Origin: Clostridiales bacterium UBA4717
GTDB lineage: Bacteria; Bacillota; Clostridia; Oscillospirales; CAG-272
Direction: 5' to 3'
Assembly: GCA_002404395.1 (NCBI GenBank)
Contig: DHJP01000084.1
Coordinates: 1 to 11,336 of the forward strand
DNA length: 11,336 nucleotides
In this document: in pieces, positions 4,928 to 11,336 of the stretch
Numbering within the stretch: position 1 is the first letter of the stretch
How the letters are laid out: each line of letters opens with the position of its first letter
Notes under the pieces: generated by a model
The model's input: the letters and a program-made list of their open reading frames with translations, nothing else
Database searches by the model: none
What the model was told of the DNA's origin: nothing
Made by a program: the position numbers and the translations under genes

Positions 4928-7012
4928 ATGGAAAAGATCGTACACGGCGCGTCTGAGATAGTTTTGTTTGATAACGGAAGATATATATTGAAGCAGCGCG
5001 GAGAAAAAATTGAGCGTATGCCCGATTCAAACCGCTCGAATTTTGAGGTGAATGTCAGCGGCGAGAAGCTTGATACGCTCGGAAACGGCGGGTTTGAGTT
5101 TGTCGGAAGCACGCGTAAAGCCGACGCTGTTATACTTGAATATTTTTGTAAGTCGAAATCGCTTTCACTTGTGACGACCCTGAGACCGGTGCCGGGGAGC
5201 AGTGCGATCGAAGTGAGGAACAAGCTGACAAACGCTTCCTCGGGAAGTATTAAGCTGACGCGTTTTTCATCGGTATTTGCGGAAAATATTTTTCATAACG
5301 ACAATGAGCCGTGGTATAAAAACGACTCGATAAAAATACATATCTGTCACAATAAATGGCAGGGCGAGGCGCAGTGGCGCGGATTCACTCCGAGTGAACT
5401 CGGACTTTATCCGACTTCAAACCATTCATGGGAGCGTGAGTCATTCAGAATATCATCGGTCGGAGGCTGGAGCACGGCAAATTATTACCCGCTTGTTATC
5501 ATCGAAAATCCAAAGCGCAACTGTACGTTTTTTTGTGAAATCGAAGGCTCTCACAATTGGCACCTCAAGCTTTGCGCTTACGGAGGATACGGAAACGGAA
5601 GTCTCGGCTGTGAGGCTTCGGGCTTTGATGAAAATGACGGGTATTGGAATTATGAGCTGAAGCCAGGCGAGACCCTTGAAGCCGAGCGCGCAATTATCGG
5701 ACTTTGCGACGGCGGATTTGAGGCGGCGGCGGGAGAGCTTGTGAAATTCAAACGCGCAGATTCGACCGCGCATTATAAAAACGATGTTATTCCGGTGATC
5801 TACAACGTATATATGAACGGTATCTGGGGCGATCCGACCGTCGAAAAGCTGCTGCCGCTTATCAATTCCGCCGAAGCTTTAGGCTGTGAGCTGTTTGTGA
5901 TAGACGGCGGCTGGTCTCGCAATCAGAACGGAGAGGGACTCGGAGATTGGCTCCCGAAACCCTGGTATGATGAAATGCCGCTCGAAAAACTCGCAGAGTA
6001 TATATCGGCGCATAATATGAAGCCCGGAATATGGCTTGAGCTTGATACCTGCAATATGACCGCATACGGCAGTACGCTTAACGACGCGTTGCTGAAGCGT
6101 TACGGCAGGGTCGTTGACGGAGACCGGGCATTCTATAACTTTACAAGCGCAGAGGTGCGCGAATACCTTCTCGGGCGTATTGACGCACTTTACCGCATGG
6201 GATTCAGATATATCAAAAATGACTATAACCACTCGACGGGGATCGGCGCGGAGCTTGACGGTATTTCTCCCGCGGCGGGACTCGTCAAAAATGCTGATGC
6301 TTTTTATGCCTTTATTGATGAAGTGCGTGAAAAATATCCCGATCTCATAATCGAAAACTGCGGAAGCGGTGCGCTTCGCGACGATAACAAAATACTGCGC
6401 CGTTGTTTTGTGCAGAGCACCTCGGACCAGGAGCTTTATTTGAACAATCCTTCAATCCTTATCGGAAGCGCGCCGCTTATGCCGCCCGAGAAGGAGGGAA
6501 TGTGGTCGTATCCCTACCCGGCATTATTTGATGTGCGTGAAAATTTTGCACCGGATGCGGCGTATATCGAAGCGCGCAGGGACGGACGCGAAACCGTATT
6601 CAATATGGTGAACGCTATGTTTGGAACGATATTCCTTTCGGGTCGTATTGACTTTTCGGATAAGACAAATCTGGTGCTTATCGAAACCGCAATTAAAAAC
6701 TATAAAAAGATACGTGAGTATATACCGCGTTCGTTGCCGGTGCTGCCGAGCGGCGGCTGTCACATGAATGAAAGCGGTATTTATTCGTACGGCCTTTTGT
6801 CGGATACGCGGTTATTGCTTGGGGTGTGGAATATCGGCAAGCCGCACGGAGCGATAAATATTTCACTCAATTCATATTGCAAAGCTGCCGAAATACTTAC
6901 GGTGTATGCGGCGGAATCGACCGAGCGGCATATTCTGGCAGACGGTATGCTTCATGTTGAGCTTGAGTATGAAAATACGGCGGTGTTCTTTGAATTAAAA
7001 ATCGAAAAATAA
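4928..7012 (+). CDS. GH36-family glycosidase (alpha-galactosidase-like)
   Basis: Retaining glycoside hydrolase of 694 residues with no signal peptide, so it acts in the cytoplasm on imported glycosides. Residues 1-270 form the N-terminal beta-sandwich. Residues 285-600 are the catalytic TIM barrel: FVIDGGWS (323-330), LGDWLPKPW (338-346), KPGIWLELD (365-373) and YIKNDYNHS (428-436). In the last motif D432 is the expected nucleophile (KxDxN). ENCGSGALRDD (476-486) replaces the usual CSGGGGR, and STSDQ (497-501) holds D500 as the likely acid/base. Residues 610-694 form the C-terminal beta domain. The motif order is GH36, but the canonical WVEPEM is changed to WLELDTCNM, so it belongs to a divergent subgroup and its sugar may not be galactose. 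The gene is single, with its own promoter and terminator; no transporter is visible beside it. Confidence 0.85.
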   Translation: MEKIVHGASEIVLFDNGRYILKQRGEKIERMPDSNRSNFEVNVSGEKLDTLGNGGFEFVGSTRKADAVILEYFCKSKSLSLVTTLRPVPGSSAIEVRNKLTNASSGSIKLTRFSSVFAENIFHNDNEPWYKNDSIKIHICHNKWQGEAQWRGFTPSELGLYPTSNHSWERESFRISSVGGWSTANYYPLVIIENPKRNCTFFCEIEGSHNWHLKLCAYGGYGNGSLGCEASGFDENDGYWNYELKPGETLEAERAIIGLCDGGFEAAAGELVKFKRADSTAHYKNDVIPVIYNVYMNGIWGDPTVEKLLPLINSAEALGCELFVIDGGWSRNQNGEGLGDWLPKPWYDEMPLEKLAEYISAHNMKPGIWLELDTCNMTAYGSTLNDALLKRYGRVVDGDRAFYNFTSAEVREYLLGRIDALYRMGFRYIKNDYNHSTGIGAELDGISPAAGLVKNADAFYAFIDEVREKYPDLIIENCGSGALRDDNKILRRCFVQSTSDQELYLNNPSILIGSAPLMPPEKEGMWSYPYPALFDVRENFAPDAAYIEARRDGRETVFNMVNAMFGTIFLSGRIDFSDKTNLVLIETAIKNYKKIREYIPRSLPVLPSGGCHMNESGIYSYGLLSDTRLLLGVWNIGKPHGAINISLNSYCKAAEILTVYAAESTERHILADGMLHVELEYENTAVFFELKIEK

Positions 7013-7024
7013 TAATATAAAGCG

Positions 7025-7070
7025 AAAAAACTCCGAGGACACAAAGAATAGTGTGCCTCGGAGTTTTTTT
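7025..7070. terminator. Bidirectional intrinsic terminator between convergent genes
   Basis: CTCCGAGG (7031-7038) pairs with CCTCGGAG (7056-7063). The stem extends inward through ACAC/GTGT with one bulged base. Six A's precede it and seven T's follow, so it works on both strands. It ends the GH36 gene at 7012 and the minus-strand deo operon, whose last stop is at 7084. Confidence 0.9.
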
Positions 7071-7083
7071 GTCGCGGAGGTTA

Positions 7084-8388
7084 TCAATCGCCGATTGTTT
7101 TGAGGATCAGCGGAAGCGTCTCGGTCGGGGCGTCGGTTACGGTTATTGCTTTTTTCAGTTTTTCCGCTCCGAGTTGCGCCGCTTCGGGAGTTGAGGTATG
7201 AAGCTCGGCGAGCGTTTCACCAATCTCGATCTCATCGCCGGTCTTCTTTTTGAGTACTATTCCGGCGAGCGGATCGATCTTATCTCCCTTTTTGGCACGT
7301 CCGGCACCGAGGGCGGCGCTTGCCGCACCGATCAGCGCGGTGTCGGTATGTCCGATATATCCGTTTCGGTCGGCTTTGATCTCGCATACCACATTTGCTC
7401 TGCCGAAAAATTCCGGGTATTCGATATGCTTCATGCTTCCGCCCTGCGCGCATATCCAAGCCTTGAATTTATCGTATGCGGCGCCCGAAGCCAGCGTATC
7501 AACGGCAAGTTTGTATGCTTCGTCATATCCTATCTCTCTTGCCATCATAACGAGATTTGCGGCAAGCACAAGCGAGACCTGCCGCAGATCTTCGGGACCT
7601 TCTCCGCGTAAGACTTTTACCGCTTCGATCACTTCAAGCACATTGCCGACCGCGTATCCGAGCGGCGTGTCCATATCGGTCAGCACGGCGCGCACGCGTC
7701 GGTTGCAGTGCTTTCCGATGTTTACCATCATTTCGGCAAGCTTCTCGGCGTCCTCGTATGACTCAAGAAATGAACCGCTGCCGACCTTGACGTCAAGCAC
7801 GATATTGTGAGATCCGGCGGCAAGCTTCTTGCTCATAATACTTGAAGCGATGAGCGGCGGGCAGTCTACGGTCGAAGTTACGTCTCTGAGTGCATACAGC
7901 ACTTTGTCGGCGGGCGCAAGGTGCCCGCTCTGGGCGATAACCGCGATCCCGAGTCGTTCGACCTGAGCCAAAAATTCTTCGGGTTCAAGTTCCACTCGGT
8001 ATCCGGGAATGCTTTCAAGCTTATCAACGGTACCGCCGGTATGACCGAGTGCGCGTCCCGACATTTTAGCGATCTTAACGCCGAGCGCGGCGGCGATCGG
8101 CGCGACGATCAGCGTGGTTTTGTCGCCGACTCCGCCGGTGCTGTGCTTGTCTCCGGACATGGTGCCGAAGCGCGACAGATCAAGCGTATCGCCGCTGTTT
8201 GCCATTTCGTTTGTTAAAATTGAGGTTTCCTTGTCGGTCATTCCTCTGAAATAGGTTGCCATAAGAAATGCGCTGATCTGGTAATCCGGTATCGCGGCGC
8301 TTGTAACGCCGTTTACAAATGCGGAAAGCTCGCTTTGGTCAAGCGTGCCTCCGTCTCTTTTTTTTCTGATCAAATCGTTGAAATTCAT
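7084..8388 (-). CDS. pdp: Pyrimidine-nucleoside phosphorylase
   Basis: Cytoplasmic enzyme of 434 residues that splits thymidine, uridine and deoxyuridine with phosphate into base and (deoxy)ribose 1-phosphate. Phosphate-site motif K81-HSTGGVGDKTT is complete. The family signature SGRALGHTGGTVDKLE lies at 110-125. The base-binding residues R168 (YALRD), S183 and K187 (ASSIMSKK) are all present. IPDYQ, LIASSIMSKK, RGEGPEDL and the C-terminal GAGRAKKGDKIDP region resemble the broad-specificity Bacillus-type Pdp more than E. coli DeoA. The start is ATG 8388, with AAAGG about 8 bases ahead. A run of eight A's encodes Lys-Lys near residue 9 and is slippage-prone. It is the last gene of the deo operon, 79 bases after deoB, and ends at the shared terminator. 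Confidence 0.96.
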   Translation of the reverse strand: MNFNDLIRKKRDGGTLDQSELSAFVNGVTSAAIPDYQISAFLMATYFRGMTDKETSILTNEMANSGDTLDLSRFGTMSGDKHSTGGVGDKTTLIVAPIAAALGVKIAKMSGRALGHTGGTVDKLESIPGYRVELEPEEFLAQVERLGIAVIAQSGHLAPADKVLYALRDVTSTVDCPPLIASSIMSKKLAAGSHNIVLDVKVGSGSFLESYEDAEKLAEMMVNIGKHCNRRVRAVLTDMDTPLGYAVGNVLEVIEAVKVLRGEGPEDLRQVSLVLAANLVMMAREIGYDEAYKLAVDTLASGAAYDKFKAWICAQGGSMKHIEYPEFFGRANVVCEIKADRNGYIGHTDTALIGAASAALGAGRAKKGDKIDPLAGIVLKKKTGDEIEIGETLAELHTSTPEAAQLGAEKLKKAITVTDAPTETLPLILKTIGD

Positions 8389-8467
8389 AATAAAACCTTT
8401 CGGAGCAGCCGCATGGGCTTCGATTTGACGTTGGATGAGAAGATCCTGCGTCGTAATCTCCCGGAAT

Positions 8468-9646
8468 TCAATTACCGTTATTTAATGTTATTGCCTCGGC
8501 AAAGCTTTTGCCGGGAGAATCAAACTTTACTTTGAGCAATTCGCATACAGTCGCCGAAATATCGGCAAAGGTATTTCGCGTGCCTAAATTTACCGGTGCG
8601 ACCGATTTTCCGAAAGCGATCATCGGAGTGTATTCACGGGTATGATCGGTGCTGATATCGCCGGGGTCACAGCCGTGGTCTGCGGTAAGGATCACAACAT
8701 CATCGTCGCGCAGACCGGCGATGAAATCGGGCAGCCATGCGTCAAACTCGGAAAGTGCGTTTGCATATCCGTCCACATTGTTGCGATGACCGTACACCAT
8801 GTCAAAATCAACAAGATTTGTGAAGCAAATTCCATGAAAATCGCGTTTTGCGACCTCGGAGGTGAGGCGCATACCCTCGTCATTTGAGTGTGAAAGCAGG
8901 GTCTCGGTAACTCCGCGCCCCGCAAATATATCGGTGATCTTGCCGACGGCGATCGAATCGAGTCCGGCTTCGGATATTGCGTCAAGCATGGTGCGCCCGT
9001 ACGGCTCAAGCGAAAAATCGTGACGGTTTGCCGTTCGGGTGAACGGATATTCTCCGTTGAACGGACGTGCGATCACGCGTCCGACTGCATATTTTCCGCA
9101 AAGCAATTTCCGTGCGATCCGACAATAGCGGTAAAGTTCTTCGCAGGGAATCAGGTCTTCGTGCGCCGCGATCTGAAACACGCTGTCGGCGGAGGTATAT
9201 ACGATAAGCGCGCCGGTTTTGAGTTGTTCACGTCCAAAGTCGCGGATAACGTCAGTGCCCGAGTAAGGCTTGTTGCAGATCACGCGCCGCCCGGTCTCTT
9301 TTTCAAATTTTTCGATTATTTCATCGGGAAATCCGTTCGGAAATGTAGGCAATGGGGTCTCTGAGATTATGCCGGAGATCTCCCAATGTCCGATCGTGGT
9401 GTCCTTGCCCTTTGAGGCTTCTCTCATTCGCGCAACGGCGGCGGTGGGAGAGGCTGTTGTTCCGAGAAAGTCAAGTCCGTCTATGTTCCCGATCCCGAGT
9501 TTTTTCAGATTCGGGATATTGAATTTAAGCGACTTAGAGATGCTCCCGAGGGTGCTTGCACCCTCGTCTCCGAAGTCGGCGGCGTCAGGAGCCGCACCGG
9601 CTCCAAGACTGTCAAGTACGATTAAAAAGATTCTTTCGGTATTCAT
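8468..9646 (-). CDS. deoB: Phosphopentomutase
   Basis: Cytoplasmic metal-dependent enzyme of 392 residues of the alkaline phosphatase superfamily. It interconverts (deoxy)ribose 1-phosphate and 5-phosphate, linking the phosphorylases to DeoC. The metal and phosphate residues are all visible: D12 in IVLDSLGAG, the phospho-threonine site in KDTTIGHWE (81-89), D282 and H287 in VDFDMVYGH, D323-H324 in TADHG, and H335 in STDHTREYTP. The cap domain fills about residues 100-215. The start ATG at 9646 overlaps the deoD stop as ATGA, implying coupled translation. Nothing is missing or unusual. Confidence 0.97.
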   Translation of the reverse strand: MNTERIFLIVLDSLGAGAAPDAADFGDEGASTLGSISKSLKFNIPNLKKLGIGNIDGLDFLGTTASPTAAVARMREASKGKDTTIGHWEISGIISETPLPTFPNGFPDEIIEKFEKETGRRVICNKPYSGTDVIRDFGREQLKTGALIVYTSADSVFQIAAHEDLIPCEELYRYCRIARKLLCGKYAVGRVIARPFNGEYPFTRTANRHDFSLEPYGRTMLDAISEAGLDSIAVGKITDIFAGRGVTETLLSHSNDEGMRLTSEVAKRDFHGICFTNLVDFDMVYGHRNNVDGYANALSEFDAWLPDFIAGLRDDDVVILTADHGCDPGDISTDHTREYTPMIAFGKSVAPVNLGTRNTFADISATVCELLKVKFDSPGKSFAEAITLNNGN

Positions 9647-10374
9647 GATAATTTATCAAGCTCGCACGCCGAGTCAAGCGCAATTTCCATCATCTGCGTG
9701 AACGAGTTTTGCCTTTCTTCGCTGGTGGTAGCCTCGCCTGTAACAAGGCTGTCGGAGATCGTGCATAAAGCAAGCGCATTTTTGCCGGCGCGCGCCGCAT
9801 TCATATAAAGCGCGGCGGCTTCCATTTCGACTGCCATGACCCCGAGTTTCTGCCATTTCGCGGTCGAAGTATCATCGTCATCATAGAAGGTATCCGACGA
9901 CAGCAGATTGCCGACGTGATATACGGCGTGGTGAGCCTCGGCTTTTGAGACGACGGTTTCAAGCATTTTGTAGCTTGCGATCGGGGCAAAGCTTCCCGGA
10001 AGCTTATACTGTGCGGCAAAGCTTGAGTTGGTGCAGGCTCCCATGCCGATCACGATATCGCGGACTTTTACCTTTTCAGACATCGAGCCGGCTGAACCTA
10101 TCCGCATGATGTTTTCAACGCCGAATATGTTGAAAAGTTCATACGAATATATTCCTATCGACGGCATACCCATGCCGCTTGCCATTACGCTGACGCGCGT
10201 GCCTTTGTAGGTTCCGGTGTATCCCTGTATACCTCTGACATTGTTTATGAGCACGGCGTTTTCAAGATAGTTTTCGGCGATATATTTACTGCGGAGCGGA
10301 TCTCCGGGCATCAGTACGGTGCGCGCAAAATCCTTGGGCGCGGCATTTATGTGCGGGGTGGGGAAACGGTTCAT
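9643..10374 (-). CDS. deoD: Purine-nucleoside phosphorylase, DeoD type
   Basis: Cytoplasmic hexameric-type phosphorylase of 243 residues that releases purine bases and (deoxy)ribose 1-phosphate. TPHINA (6-11) carries H8, which contacts the sugar of the neighbouring subunit. [11 protein letters not shown] (24-34) with R28, and R91 in RIGSAG, hold phosphate. VEMEAAALY (182-190) binds ribose, and D208 in [10 protein letters not shown] is the catalytic acid that protonates the purine. The arginine found after that aspartate in E. coli is replaced, as in Gram-positive homologues. ATG 10374 is chosen because it has GAGGAGG 9-10 bases ahead and matches the family N-terminus; the frame is open upstream only because it runs inside deoC. 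ATGA overlaps join it to deoC upstream and deoB downstream. Confidence 0.96.
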   Translation of the reverse strand: MNRFPTPHINAAPKDFARTVLMPGDPLRSKYIAENYLENAVLINNVRGIQGYTGTYKGTRVSVMASGMGMPSIGIYSYELFNIFGVENIMRIGSAGSMSEKVKVRDIVIGMGACTNSSFAAQYKLPGSFAPIASYKMLETVVSKAEAHHAVYHVGNLLSSDTFYDDDDTSTAKWQKLGVMAVEMEAAALYMNAARAGKNALALCTISDSLVTGEATTSEERQNSFTQMMEIALDSACELDKLS

Positions 10375-11033
10375 TTTTTCGATTCCTCCTCTTTGACGAT
10401 CTTGACTATTGAGCTGGTGCCGAGTCTTGAAGCGCCGAGCGCGATGAAGTCCTCGGCGTCCCTGAGCGAACGTATTCCGCCCGCTGCCTTGATCTTGAGT
10501 TCCGGCGAGCAATGCGCTTTAAATAACGCGATATCCTCACGCGTGGCGCCTCCGGTCGAAAAACCGGTAGAAGTTTTGATGTAATCGGCACCGGAGCGGC
10601 TGACTATATCGCACAGTCTGATCTTTTCTTCCTCGGTAAGCAGACAGGTTTCGATTATTACTTTAAGCAGTTTGCCTTCCGCCGCTTCTTTTACTTTTGA
10701 AATTTCCGCGAGCACATCGTCATATCTTTTTTCTTTTACCATGCCGAGATTTATGACCATGTCAATTTCGTCGGCGCCGTTTGCGACGGCATCGGCACAT
10801 TCAAAGCACTTGACAGCGGTGGTGGCGTATCCGTTCGGAAATCCGATAACGGTACATATCTTCAGTTTGTCTTTGACATATTCTTTGGCAAACCTGACAT
10901 AACACGGCGGTATGCAGACCGAGGCGGTTTGATATTTGATTCCGTCATCGCAAAGCGCGGCGATCTCCGAACGGGTTGCGCAGACATTAAGCAGGGTATG
11001 ATCGACCTTTGACAGGATATCTTTGGTTTCCAC
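10371..11033 (-). CDS. deoC: Deoxyribose-phosphate aldolase
   Basis: Cytoplasmic class I aldolase of 220 residues that cleaves 2-deoxyribose 5-phosphate to glyceraldehyde 3-phosphate and acetaldehyde, the last step of deoxynucleoside breakdown. K153 in [10 protein letters not shown] is the Schiff-base lysine, K182 in IKAAGGIR its partner lysine, and D91 in DEIDMVIN the conserved acid. VIGFPNG (62-68) is also typical. The start codon is GTG at 11033, set by AAAGGA eight bases ahead; no in-frame ATG gives the full N-terminus (DHTLL at 11-15). It is the first gene of the operon and overlaps deoD by ATGA. The 9 residues after KIVK are a charged tail without known role. Confidence 0.97.
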   Translation of the reverse strand: METKDILSKVDHTLLNVCATRSEIAALCDDGIKYQTASVCIPPCYVRFAKEYVKDKLKICTVIGFPNGYATTAVKCFECADAVANGADEIDMVINLGMVKEKRYDDVLAEISKVKEAAEGKLLKVIIETCLLTEEEKIRLCDIVSRSGADYIKTSTGFSTGGATREDIALFKAHCSPELKIKAAGGIRSLRDAEDFIALGASRLGTSSIVKIVKEEESKK

Positions 11034-11049
11034 TTGATTTTTCCTTTCA

Positions 11050-11097
11050 AAACGTTTATATGTATTTTAGCGTATCGACCGCGCCGAATATGTCGAT
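11050..11097 (-). promoter_or_regulatory. Probable deo operon promoter with inverted-repeat operator
   Basis: On the minus strand a -10 like TAAAAT lies at 11069-11064, but no good -35 is found 16-18 bases upstream (CATATT at 17). The inverted repeat ATCGAC (11074-11079), 12 bases, GTCGAT (11092-11097) covers exactly this -35/-10 interval. A repressor or activator there would control the operon; a DeoR-type regulator responding to deoxyribose 5-phosphate is a reasonable guess. AAACGTTT (11050-11057) just downstream resembles the core of a CcpA site but misses the flanking TG and CA. Confidence 0.45.
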
Positions 11098-11114
11098 TTA
11101 AAGCACTTCGGCGC

Positions 11115-11143
11115 AAAAAAGCAGCGCGGCTGTGCCGCGCTGC
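11115..11143 (-). terminator. Intrinsic terminator of the upstream sugar isomerase gene
   Basis: A perfect 10-bp stem, GCAGCGCGGC (11121-11130) with GCCGCGCTGC (11134-11143), closes a 3-base loop. Six A's at 11115-11120 become the U-tail on the minus strand. It stops transcription from the gene ending at 11188 before the deo promoter. A weaker hairpin, CTGCAC (11146-11151) with GTGCAG (11163-11168), stands between it and that stop codon. Confidence 0.92.
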
Positions 11144-11187
11144 AACTGCACGGCTATGCACGGTGCAGGAAATTTCGCTTTGGGTTA

Positions 11188-11336
11188 TTATGCCCAACTC
11201 ATCGTGGAGGGCTTGGGATCGTTTATGATTACCTGTTTCATAAATTCGACCGCCTTTTTAAGTCCTTCGTCTATCGACATCAGGCTGTCTTCGTGCTCGA
11301 TGCTCATGACCTTGTCATATCCGACAAGTCTGAGGT
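11188..11336 (-). CDS. Sugar phosphate isomerase/epimerase (xylose isomerase-like TIM barrel), C-terminal end only
   Basis: The last 49 codons of a minus-strand gene whose start lies beyond the window. Visible residues begin LRLVGYDKVMSIEHEDSLMS, then a helix DEGLKKAVEFMKQVI, and end STMSWA before tandem stops TAATAA (11190-11185). GYDxxxSIEHED is the last barrel strand of the AP-endonuclease-2-like sugar isomerases. In these enzymes the E of IEHED is usually a metal ligand, and the closing helix with a short W-rich tail is typical. The substrate cannot be told from the fragment. Its own terminator separates it from the deo operon, so the two are probably distinct transcription units. Confidence 0.85.
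   Translation of the reverse strand, partial: LRLVGYDKVMSIEHEDSLMSIDEGLKKAVEFMKQVIINDPKPSTMSWA

Noticed and set aside
7198..7810. Long plus-strand open frames opposite pdp (137 and 186 codons)
   Set aside because: They lie wholly antisense to a clear enzyme gene, lack ribosome sites and show no recognisable domain. GC-rich third positions create such open frames.
9270..9701. Plus-strand open frame of 143 codons opposite deoB
   Set aside because: Antisense to a complete deoB with all catalytic residues; no ribosome site or homology seen.
10375..10512. Extended N-terminus of DeoD (46 extra residues)
   Set aside because: The extension lies inside deoC, has arbitrary composition and no ribosome site; the strong GAGGAGG precedes the inner ATG at 10374.
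11049..11060. CcpA (cre) site before deoC
   Set aside because: The core AAACGTTT is there but the consensus TG and CA at the flanks are missing.
1..11336. Mobile element, CRISPR array, tRNA, riboswitch or phage genes
   Set aside because: I saw no transposase or integrase motifs, spaced repeats, cloverleaf folds or long structured leaders, and gene composition is even across the window.

Overview
The window reads as a stretch of a Gram-positive, Clostridia-type genome (Oscillospirales or a relative would fit). The signs are a DUF2975 membrane protein, an XRE regulator fused to a zinc ribbon, strong AGGAG-type ribosome binding sites, TTGACA/TATAAT promoters, many U-tailed hairpin terminators and a compact deo operon. 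Assignment to a taxon is inference; no rRNA or marker gene is present. Genes are dense and intergenic regions short. Nothing looks like a mobile element, CRISPR array, phage or RNA gene.

Layout. (1) Bases 1-1200, plus strand: the C-terminal end of a DUF2975 membrane protein, a decayed alpha/beta hydrolase with a large internal deletion, then an intact XRE/zinc-ribbon regulator with its own promoter. (2) Bases 1207-4802: an AraC-family regulator on the minus strand, divergent from a three-gene plus-strand operon. That operon encodes a short-chain dehydrogenase, a class I 3-dehydroquinase-like protein broken by one frameshift, and a PIG3-type quinone oxidoreductase, and it ends in a strong terminator. 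(3) Bases 4820-7070: a single GH36-family glycosidase gene with its own promoter, which carries two ATGAC half-sites 21 bp apart. (4) Bases 7084-11100, minus strand: a deoxyribonucleoside salvage operon in the order deoC-deoD-deoB-pdp, with 4-base ATGA overlaps between the first three genes. (5) Bases 11115-11336: a terminator and the C-terminal end of a sugar phosphate isomerase/epimerase on the minus strand.

How the genes work together. The deo operon is a textbook pathway. Pdp and DeoD release (deoxy)ribose 1-phosphate from nucleosides, DeoB moves the phosphate to C5, and DeoC cleaves deoxyribose 5-phosphate to glyceraldehyde 3-phosphate and acetaldehyde. The AraC-linked operon looks like a small inducible catabolic unit of two oxidoreductases and one Schiff-base lyase-like enzyme. 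Its substrate cannot be read from sequence. This is the most plausible place for undescribed biology here, but the evidence is modest, and its middle gene is frameshifted in this copy.
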